Source of the DNA: RGDT01 sp964630925
GTDB lineage: Bacteria > Planctomycetota > Planctomycetia > Gemmatales > Gemmataceae
Direction of reading: 5' to 3'
Length of the DNA: 64,000 nucleotides
Assembly (NCBI GenBank): GCA_964630925.1
Contig: CAZVZK010000004.1
Span: forward strand, 78,221 to 142,220
Of the stretch, positions 16,743-24,261 are shown piece after piece. Made by a program: the position numbers and the translations under genes. Positions within the stretch are counted from its first letter, which is position 1, and each line of letters opens with the position of its first letter. Below the pieces are notes generated by a model. It saw only the letters and a list, made by a program, of their open reading frames with translations, did not search any database and was not told the origin of the DNA.

Positions 16743-18944
16743 ATGGGCATCGAGCACCGGGCCAGGGAAATCACCGGCTACGAGTTGAAGCGCAAGCTCG
16801 GCAGCGGCAGCTACGGCGACGTGTGGGAGGCACGCACGCGCGGCGGGCGGCCCGTGGCCCTCAAATTCATCGACCGCACGCGCGGCGAGGCGGAGGCCCG
16901 GCTGGAGATCGCGGCGCTGGACGCCAGCCTCGAGCTGAACCACCCCTGCCTCCTCCAGACGATGGAGACGTGGACCGAGCCGGACCTCGTCGTCGTGGCG
17001 ATGGAGCTGGCCGACGGCACGCTGCGGCAGCGCTTCGACTGGTGCCGCGAGAACATGGGCCTGCCGGGCATCCCGGCGGACGAGCTGGTCTTCTACATCC
17101 GCGAGGCGGCGCAGGCGCTGGACTACCTGCACGGGCGCGGCAAGCTGCACCGCGACGTGAAGCCCGACAACATCCTCCTCGTCAACACCAACGCGCCGCC
17201 GGCACACGCGAAGGTCGGCGACATCGGGCTGCTGCGTGACATGGGCGACATGGCGGCGACGATGACGACGCGGGGCACGCCGCCCTACATCGCCCCCGAG
17301 GCGTGGTCGCGCTCGACGCAGCCGGCGAGCGACCAGTTCAGCCTGGCGGTGACCTACGTCGAATTGCGGCAGGGCAAGAGGCCGTACCCGTCGCACGACC
17401 TGGTGGCGCTGCTCGAAGCGATCCGGATGTTCGACCCGGACCTGTCGGGCATGGAGGGGGCGGAGAGGGAGGCGATCAAGAAGGCGCTGCACAAGGCGCC
17501 CGGCGACCGCTACGAGAGCTGCGTGGCGATGGTCGAGGCGCTGGAGGCGGCGCTGGGTGTGCGGCCCGGCGACTACAAGCCGCGCGTCAAGCAGATCGAG
17601 CTGGCGGGGCGGACGGCGGCGCCGTCGCCGTCGCGCCCGGGCAGCACCCCGGACGCGCCTGTGGGCACTCCGCGTGAGGTGAAGACGGCGCCGCCGGCCT
17701 ACGAGGGCACCATCCCCGCCGGCGGGCCGACGCCCGTGACGCGGCGGCAGACCACGTCGGGAGAGTACATCGCGCCGGTGGACACGCCGAAGGCGTCCGC
17801 CGAGCCGGCGCCTCGTCAGGAGGTGGACTGGAAGGGCCAGCCGGTGGGCCCGTCCAGGCCGACGCCCCCCAAGCCGACCCCGGTGAAGCCGGGCCAGCCG
17901 GAGAAGCCCGAGAAGAAGGGCGGCGGCGTGCCGGTGGGGATGATCCTCGCCGTGCTACTTGGCCTGGGTGTCGTCGCTGGCGGCATCTGGTGGGTCGTGA
18001 AGAACATGTCCGGCGACGGCATGGGCGGCACGGTCGACGGCGGGAAGAAGGACCCCGGCAAGACGGATCCCGGTAAGACGGACCACGGCAAGACGGACCC
18101 GAGTAAGCAGCCGGACGAGGAGGAGAAGAAGTACTGGGAGGATTGGAAGAACAGGTGGGCTGGGTACGAGAGCGATTGGGCTTGGTGGGAGGAGGAGCTG
18201 AAGCGCCTGGATGCCATCCCCCCACCGCCGAAGACATGGATCCCGAAGGGCTACGAGCCGCGCGGCGAGGCGGTCCTGCACGACGGGGTGCAACTGCACC
18301 TGAAGATCGGGCGGAAGCTCGGCGGGCGCGAGGTCGAGTTCCTGCTGATGCGCCCCAAGGGGCGCTGGTATTACGTCATGCGCGACAAGGCATCCAACGC
18401 CCTCTGCGATGCGTTCGACACGGAGAATCCGGGGAAGATCGGCGCGGATTGGCGCAAGGGCGGGCTGAACGCGAAAGGCGATGCCGGCGACGACGAGGGG
18501 CTGCCGGCCCTGCGTGTGACGCGGCCCGAGGCGGCCTCCGTCGCCGGGTGGGTGGGCGGGCGTCTGCCGACGGCGGACGAGCTGGATTTCGCCGCCGGCC
18601 TGGACGACGTGGTGGCCCGGTCGGGGCCGGTCGGCGGCGCAGCCGCGGTGGGCCGACGCAAGGAGGGCCCGGCCCGCCTGGACGACGAGACGATCAAGGA
18701 TGACAGCCCGCTGGGCGTGCGTGGCCTGAGCGGCAACGGACGCGAGTGGACGAAGGATGAGCTGAAGGCGGACGGGAAGATGATGGCGGTCCTGCGCGGC
18801 CGGTCCTACACCGCGCCGAAGCCGGTGACCTACGCCGAGCTGCGCGAGATGCGGACGGTCAGCCACGCGAAGCCGAGGCAGGACCCGAACGTGGCGACGC
18901 CATACACCGGCTTCCGCGTGGTCATCGAGGTCCCGGAGAAGTAG
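16743..18944 (+). CDS. PpkA-like Ser/Thr kinase with C-terminal FGE-sulfatase-like domain
   Basis: This 733-residue protein has a kinase domain at about 10-265: Gly loop LGSGSYG, VALKFI, catalytic HRDVKPDN, magnesium motif DIG instead of the usual DFG, then IAPEAW. A Pro/Thr/Lys linker, one membrane helix (about 398-420) and GKTDP repeats (about 435-455) follow. The C-terminus from about 600 resembles formylglycine-generating enzyme/SUMF1 domains: RLPTADELDFA, GNGREWT, LRGRSYT and final TGFRVV. It diverges from the T6SS operon, with a TATACT box at 16687-16692 between them. In Pseudomonas the kinase PpkA activates T6SS after translation; a similar role here is inferred from location. Confidence 0.9.
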   Translation: MGIEHRAREITGYELKRKLGSGSYGDVWEARTRGGRPVALKFIDRTRGEAEARLEIAALDASLELNHPCLLQTMETWTEPDLVVVAMELADGTLRQRFDWCRENMGLPGIPADELVFYIREAAQALDYLHGRGKLHRDVKPDNILLVNTNAPPAHAKVGDIGLLRDMGDMAATMTTRGTPPYIAPEAWSRSTQPASDQFSLAVTYVELRQGKRPYPSHDLVALLEAIRMFDPDLSGMEGAEREAIKKALHKAPGDRYESCVAMVEALEAALGVRPGDYKPRVKQIELAGRTAAPSPSRPGSTPDAPVGTPREVKTAPPAYEGTIPAGGPTPVTRRQTTSGEYIAPVDTPKASAEPAPRQEVDWKGQPVGPSRPTPPKPTPVKPGQPEKPEKKGGGVPVGMILAVLLGLGVVAGGIWWVVKNMSGDGMGGTVDGGKKDPGKTDPGKTDHGKTDPSKQPDEEEKKYWEDWKNRWAGYESDWAWWEEELKRLDAIPPPPKTWIPKGYEPRGEAVLHDGVQLHLKIGRKLGGREVEFLLMRPKGRWYYVMRDKASNALCDAFDTENPGKIGADWRKGGLNAKGDAGDDEGLPALRVTRPEAASVAGWVGGRLPTADELDFAAGLDDVVARSGPVGGAAAVGRRKEGPARLDDETIKDDSPLGVRGLSGNGREWTKDELKADGKMMAVLRGRSYTAPKPVTYAELREMRTVSHAKPRQDPNVATPYTGFRVVIEVPEK

Positions 18945-19257
18945 GGGCGTCCTCGGGCCCGTCCTCCTTCTTGCGGCGCGAGCGGTACCAGACGAGAAGT
19001 CCCGCGCCCACCAGGCCAGTCACCATGGCCGCCGGCTCGGGCGTCTCCTGGAGCTGGACGGGCGGGTCGGTCGGCGTCGGCTCATCGGGCGGGGGCGGCT
19101 CCGGCGGCTGGACCTGGAGCGGCATGGTCACGTCGCTGGGGGGCGTGATGATGACGACGAGCCGTTGCGGCGACGTGTAGGCGTGCGCGGACGCGGGCCA
19201 GAGTGCCCCCGCGGCCATGCCTGCGAGCAGAACGTATGCCAACCGGGATGAGGGCAT
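18922..19257 (-). CDS. Small PEP-CTERM anchored protein
   Basis: The 111-residue protein has a signal peptide (to about ASAHA, residue 26), a short mature part dominated by Pro/Glu/Asp/Thr, and a C-terminal PEP-CTERM signal: TPEPAA, a hydrophobic segment and the basic end YRSRRKK. Such signals direct proteins to the cell surface through exosortase processing. The 3' end overlaps the convergent kinase gene by 23 bp. With only about 60 mature residues it may be a surface spacer or a remnant; no catalytic motif exists. Confidence 0.7.
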   Translation of the reverse strand: MPSSRLAYVLLAGMAAGALWPASAHAYTSPQRLVVIITPPSDVTMPLQVQPPEPPPPDEPTPTDPPVQLQETPEPAAMVTGLVGAGLLVWYRSRRKKEDGPEDAPTSPGPR

Positions 19258-19955
19258 CCCAGGCCTCCTCTCCTGTCAGTCCGTGCGGGCGTCGGGGGGG
19301 CGCCCCCGGCTCAGGCCGAAGGGGCGGCCCGAAGGAACCCGTATCTAGCACTTCGCGCCTCACGGGAAAAGGGCAACCACATGCTCCGAGGACCGGGGTG
19401 GGGCGCGATGTGTTTCCACCCCTCCCCACCCCGGTCACACCGCCCGCTGCCCCGTATGGGGTCGGATGGACGCCTATCGGTGAAGGGAACGAACCGCGGA
19501 GTGCGGACACCCCGGATGGAAGCGCATGGACGCCCATCAGGGAAGGAAACGAACCAGGGAAACGAACTTTGTCTCCGCAAATACAGGCGGCAGAACGACT
19601 TGAGGAAGTTCGTCTCCCTGACCCCCTCACACCCCTCCAACGCCACGGTCACGAATCGCCCCGGCGAGCTGGCACGCCCAGTCGCCTGACCCGAGATGGT
19701 GACGCGCGTCTCTTCAGCTGGGAGTGTCTCTCAATCCGTCCCTCCCTCCCCCCGCCTGAACGGCTCCGAAAGATGGATGAGGGCGGGTAGGGAAGGGGGG
19801 CGACTCACGCACGTGGAGGCGTTCGCTCTTCATCCTCCGGGCGGCGGTGCCGGGAATTCCGTGTGTGACGGATGAATGAGTCGTGTCAAGAGGGCTTTCC
19901 GTCCGAAAGAAGAGGGAGAGTGGGACGGTGCCGAGATTGCCGGGAGAGACGGGCC
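19258..19955. other. Gene-poor 0.7-kb stretch
   Basis: No convincing gene is present. Open frames on both strands have Arg/Pro/Ser-rich composition typical of non-coding reading frames in GC-rich DNA. The recognisable structure is a 60-bp tandem duplication (19466-19555). The leader of the following barrel gene, with GGGAGAG at its end, occupies the last part. Confidence 0.5.
19466..19555. repeat. Degenerate 60-bp tandem repeat
   Basis: The 30-bp block at 19466-19495 recurs at 19526-19555, exactly 60 bp later, with a handful of substitutions. Both begin ATGGACGCC and end GAACGAACC-like. The 60-bp period keeps frame, but no credible protein spans it. Confidence 0.6.
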
Positions 19956-21569
19956 ATGATGAGGCGAAAATGGTTCGGGGCGTTGCTCGGGTGCCTCGGC
20001 GGCGTGTTGCCGATGGCGTCGGGGCAGGCGGATCGCCCGCCGGTGGTGCGGGCGGTGTCCGCCCTCTCGCCGACCGTGTCCATCGGACGCCCCATCGCCG
20101 CCAGGGCCGTCCAACGCTCCGTGCCGGGGCCGCTGCCCGCCTTCTTGCGGCCGACGCCGACGCCCCCCCCCACGCCCCCCTCCGTCGTTTTCATCGATAC
20201 GGTGCCGCCGCCCGGTGCGGTGATCGCCACGAGCGGCAAGGCCATCCCCGCCGGCGAGGAGCCGGACGAGGCGCTTCACGGTGACCTGTTCGCGAGTGAC
20301 CGCCGGCCCGCGCCGCCCCTGGAGCGCGTCGCCCATTCCCGTGCCGACACCGCCGGCCCGATCCTGCCCGCTTCCGGGCCGCCCGCAGGCGACATCCCAG
20401 GCCTGGTGAACTGGTCCGGCCTCTACCCCGTCACGCCGCCCCCACCCGCCGGCCCCGTCGGCGAGATGCCGCCCCTGGAGACGCCGACGGCCCGCTTCTA
20501 CGGCGGCGCCGAGTACCTCCTGTGGTGGACGAGGCCGGACCGCGCCCCGGTCCTCGCAACCACGGGCAGCGCGTTCCTCCCCGGCGCCGCGAACGCCCCG
20601 CCGGCCGGCTCCCTCGACACGCGCATCTTGCAGGATGGGCGTCTCGACCACGGCACGCGCACCGGTGGACGCTTCACCGCCGGGTGGTACTTCGACGAGT
20701 GTGGCGGCAAGGCCGTCGAGGTGAGCGGCTTCTTCCTCGGCCAGGCGTCGTCGCGCTTCTCCGCCGACCAGAATCAGTTCCCCGTGCTGACGAGGCCCTT
20801 CTTCAACGCCAATCCGGCCGCCGGGGCGCCCCGTGAGGACGTGCAGTTCGTGGCCTTCCCCGGAGCCCAGAACGGGCGGCTGACCATCGACGCCCCGAGC
20901 GAGCTGTGGGGCGTTGACGCCAACGTGATCTGCTGCGCCTGCCGCGGCTGCGACTGGCGAGTGAGCTGGCTGGCCGGCCTGCGCTACCTCAACCTCCACG
21001 AGAGCCTCACGGTTCAGGAGGACATCACCTTCCTGGCGGCCTCGCCCCTGGCCGGACGCCGCGTCCTTGTCACCGACAGCTTCGCCACCCGCAACCAGTT
21101 CTACGGGGCGCAGGCGGGCGTCGAGGGCCGCTGGCTGCGTGGCCGCTGGACTCTCGACGGGCGTTTCAAACTCGCGATGGGCGTGACCGAACAGAATCTG
21201 ACGGTCAACGGCAGCCAGGTCTTCCTGGTTGGCGCCAACCCCGACCCGCGTCCGGGCGGCCTGCTCGCCCTCCCGAGCAACATCGGCTCCTTCTCGCGGA
21301 CGAGCTTCGCCGTCGTCCCCGAGGTGGGCGGCAGCGTCGGCTACTACGTCACCGACCGGGTGCGCCTGTCGGTCGGGTACAATTTCCTTTACTGGAGCAG
21401 CGTCGTCCGCCCCGGCGAGCAGATCGACCGCAACCTGAACTCGCAGCAGATCCCCGGCTTCAACTTCCCGAACGTCACCCCCAGCACCACACCGCCTCCG
21501 GTCCGGCTGTTCAACACGTCCGGCTACTACGCCCACGGCCTGACGTTCGGCGTCGAGTTCAATTTCTGA
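19956..21569 (+). CDS. BBP7 family outer-membrane beta-barrel protein
   Basis: The 537-residue protein starts at an ATG preceded by GGGAGAG and has a signal peptide (MMRRKW, hydrophobic core, cleavage near ASGQA). A Pro/Ala-rich region of about 150 residues precedes the barrel. The family hallmark FYGGAEYLLWW lies near residue 182. Alternating aromatic strands follow, ending GLTFGVEFNF with the terminal Phe typical of outer-membrane barrels. BBP7 proteins are abundant in planctomycetes. An outer-membrane channel or structural role is inferred; the substrate is unknown. Four Cys lie close together in CCACRGC, which is unusual for a barrel. Confidence 0.9.
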   Translation: MMRRKWFGALLGCLGGVLPMASGQADRPPVVRAVSALSPTVSIGRPIAARAVQRSVPGPLPAFLRPTPTPPPTPPSVVFIDTVPPPGAVIATSGKAIPAGEEPDEALHGDLFASDRRPAPPLERVAHSRADTAGPILPASGPPAGDIPGLVNWSGLYPVTPPPPAGPVGEMPPLETPTARFYGGAEYLLWWTRPDRAPVLATTGSAFLPGAANAPPAGSLDTRILQDGRLDHGTRTGGRFTAGWYFDECGGKAVEVSGFFLGQASSRFSADQNQFPVLTRPFFNANPAAGAPREDVQFVAFPGAQNGRLTIDAPSELWGVDANVICCACRGCDWRVSWLAGLRYLNLHESLTVQEDITFLAASPLAGRRVLVTDSFATRNQFYGAQAGVEGRWLRGRWTLDGRFKLAMGVTEQNLTVNGSQVFLVGANPDPRPGGLLALPSNIGSFSRTSFAVVPEVGGSVGYYVTDRVRLSVGYNFLYWSSVVRPGEQIDRNLNSQQIPGFNFPNVTPSTTPPPVRLFNTSGYYAHGLTFGVEFNF

Positions 21570-21665
21570 TGGATCCCGTTGGGGGATCGTCCCGGATCGG
21601 TCCCCTGATGATGGAGGGCCTGCCCATCTCGGGCCGGCCTGGACCATCCAGACGGGAGGCCGGGC

Positions 21666-22031
21666 GTGAAGAAGTGCATTCTGGCGTGCGTGGCGGTCCT
21701 GGGGCTGATCGGGGCCGCCCGCGCCGACGACGTGACCGAATACCAGGCGTTCGCGGTGTTCAACCAGACCGGGCGGGCGATGACCTACGAGGTGCGTTGG
21801 GGGGCGGGGCCGTGGAAGGCACACACCCTCGCCCCCGGCAAGGGTCTGATCCACTCGCACCCCGACTACACGGACACGCCGGCGCCGGCGCCGATGGTCC
21901 GCTTCGCCGCGCGGCCAGGCGTGACGGCGGCCGTCAGGCCGCACACCAGCCGCGTGCAGGAGAAACGCGACGCCTACCGTCATTTCTTCCGGGCCGAGGG
22001 CGGGGGCAACGTCACGCTGTCGGCGCGGTGA
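21666..22031 (+). CDS. Small secreted protein of unknown function
   Basis: The 121-residue frame starts at GTG with GGGAGG 6 nt upstream. It has a clean signal peptide (MKKCILACVAVLGLIGAARA) and a mature domain of about 100 residues with strand-like alternation (FAVFNQTGRAMTYEVRW). I do not recognise the family. The gene lies 96 bp downstream of the BBP7 barrel on the same strand and could be co-expressed with it. A soluble periplasmic beta-sandwich is the most that can be inferred. Confidence 0.7.
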   Translation: MKKCILACVAVLGLIGAARADDVTEYQAFAVFNQTGRAMTYEVRWGAGPWKAHTLAPGKGLIHSHPDYTDTPAPAPMVRFAARPGVTAAVRPHTSRVQEKRDAYRHFFRAEGGGNVTLSAR

Positions 22032-22114
22032 TCTTTCCGAATCTCCGGTAACGCGCGGGCCGCCGCCGCGTATAGGCGGGTGGAGAGTCGCCCACCGACG
22101 CCGGAGGGAACGGG

Positions 22115-22381
22115 ATGAGCGAGACGGCACGCCTCTGCGAGATCTGCGGCGGGGACATCGGTGAGATGAGGGCGAAGTACCTGCCCGACACCCGGCTGTG
22201 CATCACCCACGCGAAGCAGATCAACGAGATGGGCGGCGAGTTCGTGCTGGTGGCGAGCAACACGAGCCTGGGGAAAGAGGGGAGCCGAAAGAAGAACTAC
22301 GGCGACGTGAACACCCAGAAACGCCGCAACCACGAGGCGATGCGGAAACTGCGGGAGAAGCACCGGGCCGAGAACGGGTGA
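22115..22381 (+). CDS. Small zinc-finger protein, TraR/DksA-like finger
   Basis: The 88-residue protein contains CEICGGDI, then about 16 residues later LCITHAKQI, a CxxC...CxxH arrangement resembling the C-terminal zinc finger of DksA/TraR proteins. The last Cys is replaced by His. The C-terminal third is highly basic (RKKN, KRRNHEAMRKLREKHR), suggesting nucleic acid or ribosome/RNA polymerase contact. The long coiled coil of true DksA is absent, so it is not an obvious DksA orthologue. Start ATG 22115 has GGAGGGAACGGG upstream. Confidence 0.7.
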   Translation: MSETARLCEICGGDIGEMRAKYLPDTRLCITHAKQINEMGGEFVLVASNTSLGKEGSRKKNYGDVNTQKRRNHEAMRKLREKHRAENG

Positions 22382-22464
22382 CAGGGACGAGGGGGCGACG
22401 GCGAATGCCGTTGCCCCCTCCGCACTTCCAGGGTACGCTGACGACGGAAACAGGAGGCCCGCTC

Positions 22465-23127
22465 ATGTCCGCCGCCACGGCGCCGATCATCTACCCCGAA
22501 TCGGATGGCAAGCCCTTGGCCGACAACACTCGACAGCTCCGCTGGATCATTCTTCTGGTCAGCAACCTGGAGGCGCTGTTCCGCCACGCCGCCGATGTCT
22601 TCGTCGGCAGCGATCTGCTGTGGTATGCCACCGAGGGAGACCCGGAGGCGGTGCAGGCCCCGGACGTGTTCGTGATCTTCGGCCGGCCCAAGCACGACCG
22701 GCGGAGCTACAAGCAGTGGGAGGAAGGCGACATCCCGATGACCGTCGTCTTCGAGATCCTCTCTCACTCCAACAGCGCGATGGAGATGACGGCGAAATTC
22801 GCCTTCTACGAGGAGCAGGGCGTCGAAGAGTATTACCTCCTCGACCCCGAGAAGGGCACCCTCATGATCTTCATCCGCGGCAGGGCGACGCTGCGGCGGA
22901 TCTACAAGACGGACGGTTTTGTCAGCCCGCGTCTGGGGATCCGCTTCGGCACCTCCGGCCCCGACCTCGCGGTCTTCGCCCCCGATGGCCGTCCGTTCGT
23001 CTCCCTGGCCCAGGCATCGGACGAGCGTGACCGCCTCGTCGCCCTGACACGCAAGACGCTCGCAGGGCAGGCCACGCCGGAAGAAACCCTCGAGCTCCAG
23101 CGCCTCCTCGGCGACGGCCCCGCATGA
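22465..23127 (+). CDS. Uma2 family PD-(D/E)XK nuclease-like protein
   Basis: The 220-residue protein shows the Uma2 (DUF820) pattern: a helical start, a VQAPDVFVIF strand with the conserved Pro-Asp, VVFEILSHSN with the catalytic-type Glu, and EEYYLLDPEKG. Uma2 proteins are predicted restriction-like endonucleases, greatly expanded in planctomycetes and cyanobacteria; their role is undetermined. The ATG at 22465 is preceded by CAGGAGG; the frame stays open further upstream but that extension overlaps the zinc-finger gene and is low-complexity. The stop overlaps the next start (ATGA). Confidence 0.88.
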   Translation: MSAATAPIIYPESDGKPLADNTRQLRWIILLVSNLEALFRHAADVFVGSDLLWYATEGDPEAVQAPDVFVIFGRPKHDRRSYKQWEEGDIPMTVVFEILSHSNSAMEMTAKFAFYEEQGVEEYYLLDPEKGTLMIFIRGRATLRRIYKTDGFVSPRLGIRFGTSGPDLAVFAPDGRPFVSLAQASDERDRLVALTRKTLAGQATPEETLELQRLLGDGPA

Positions 23128-23606
23128 CCACCGACCCCGCCGAGATCGTCCGCGCCGAACGCCGGAGGTGGACGCTGCGCGGCCTCTTCGGCGGAGCCGT
23201 CGCCGGCGCCGCCCTCCTCACGTTCCTCGTCTTCGCCGCCGGCCACAGGGTCGAGATCACGTCCGGCGGGGGCATCCTTGCCGCCTACGCCCTCATGACC
23301 CCCCTGTCCGCCGCCCTCGGGGCAGGCCTCGGGTGGCTCCACGGCGACACCGCGGCGCGGGCCAAACTCGCCGCCGACGCGCCCGAGCCGACCCGCTGGC
23401 GGGTCATGCTCGAGGAGGCCGGCAAGGGCTACCGCATCGGCCTCGCCGTCGCCATCCTGTACTGCGTCGTCACCCTCGGCGTGATGCTGGAGGCCCGCGT
23501 CTTCCCGCCCTGGCTCCTCGCCCTCCGGGCCGCCATCGCCCTCGTCCTGTTCCCCCTCGGCGTCGCCGCCATCGGCCTGCTGATCGGCCTGTCGAAGCCG
23601 CGCTGA
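23124..23606 (+). CDS. Small integral membrane protein
   Basis: This 160-residue protein starts within the Uma2 stop (4-bp overlap, ATGA). It has four probable membrane helices: about 19-39, 48-68, 103-122 and 131-156, with an Arg/Glu-rich loop between helices 2 and 3. No family or catalytic motif is recognised. Overlap implies translational coupling to the Uma2 protein, but a functional link is unproven. Confidence 0.75.
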   Translation: MTTDPAEIVRAERRRWTLRGLFGGAVAGAALLTFLVFAAGHRVEITSGGGILAAYALMTPLSAALGAGLGWLHGDTAARAKLAADAPEPTRWRVMLEEAGKGYRIGLAVAILYCVVTLGVMLEARVFPPWLLALRAAIALVLFPLGVAAIGLLIGLSKPR

Positions 23607-23694
23607 CGCCTACCGTCGTTGACCGCACGCCCTCCTTCCGGCAAAATAGCGGTCGGCCTCCCACACGCCGCCCGTCTCTCCTTTCAGGTAGCGC

Positions 23695-24255
23695 ATGCCC
23701 GTGATTGAACAACGGCCTCCGCTGGCGATCGAGGATTACCGCGACTACCTGCACCTCCTGGCCCGCCTCCAGTTGGAGCCGAAGCTGCGCGCCAAGCTGG
23801 ACGCCTCCGATGTCGTGCAGCAGACCCTGGCCAAGGCGCACCAGAGCCGCGACCAGTTCCGCGGCGGCACCGCCGGCGAGCAGGCCGCCTGGCTCCGCCG
23901 CATCCTGGCCAACACGCTGATCGACGCCGCACGCAAGTTCGGCAAGCAGCTCGACCTCGAGATGCCCATCGAGCAGCAGTTCGCCCACTCGTCCGCACGC
24001 ATCGAGGCCTGGCTCGACGGCGGCCAGCCCTCTCCCAGCGACGCGGCCGCCCGCCAGGAGCAGGTCCTCGTCCTCGCCCGCGCCCTCGCCCAGCTCCCCG
24101 AGGACCAGCGCCAGGCCGTCGAGATGCACCACCTCCGCTCCCTGGCCGTCGCCGACATCGCCGCCCAGATGGACCGGACCGAGGCTTCCGTCGCCGGCCT
24201 GCTGCGCCGCGGGTTGAAGCGATTGCGGGAGCTGATGGGGGCCGCCCCCGAGTGA
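23695..24255 (+). CDS. ECF-type RNA polymerase sigma factor
   Basis: The 186-residue protein has sigma region 2 (KLDASDVVQQTLAKAH, then WLRRILANTLIDAARKF) and region 4 with a helix-turn-helix (LPEDQRQAVEMHHLRSLAVADIAAQMDRTEASVAGLLRRGLKRLR). There is no visible anti-sigma gene. Instead a TPR kinase gene starts 6 bp after its stop. Planctomycete ECF groups linked to Ser/Thr kinases are known, and phosphorylation may replace a classical anti-sigma factor. The substitution of kinase for anti-sigma here is inference from gene order. Confidence 0.93.
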   Translation: MPVIEQRPPLAIEDYRDYLHLLARLQLEPKLRAKLDASDVVQQTLAKAHQSRDQFRGGTAGEQAAWLRRILANTLIDAARKFGKQLDLEMPIEQQFAHSSARIEAWLDGGQPSPSDAAARQEQVLVLARALAQLPEDQRQAVEMHHLRSLAVADIAAQMDRTEASVAGLLRRGLKRLRELMGAAPE

Positions 24256-24261
24256 GGAGCC

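Noticed and set aside
19203..19790. Open frame of 195 residues on the plus strand
   Set aside because: Composition is Arg/Pro/Ser-rich, no ribosome-binding site precedes it, it overlaps the PEP-CTERM gene and it spans a degenerate tandem repeat.
22198..22464. Upstream extension of the Uma2 protein
   Set aside because: The frame is open, but overlaps the zinc-finger gene and reads low-complexity sequence. The ATG at 22465 has a good ribosome-binding site and begins the family homology.
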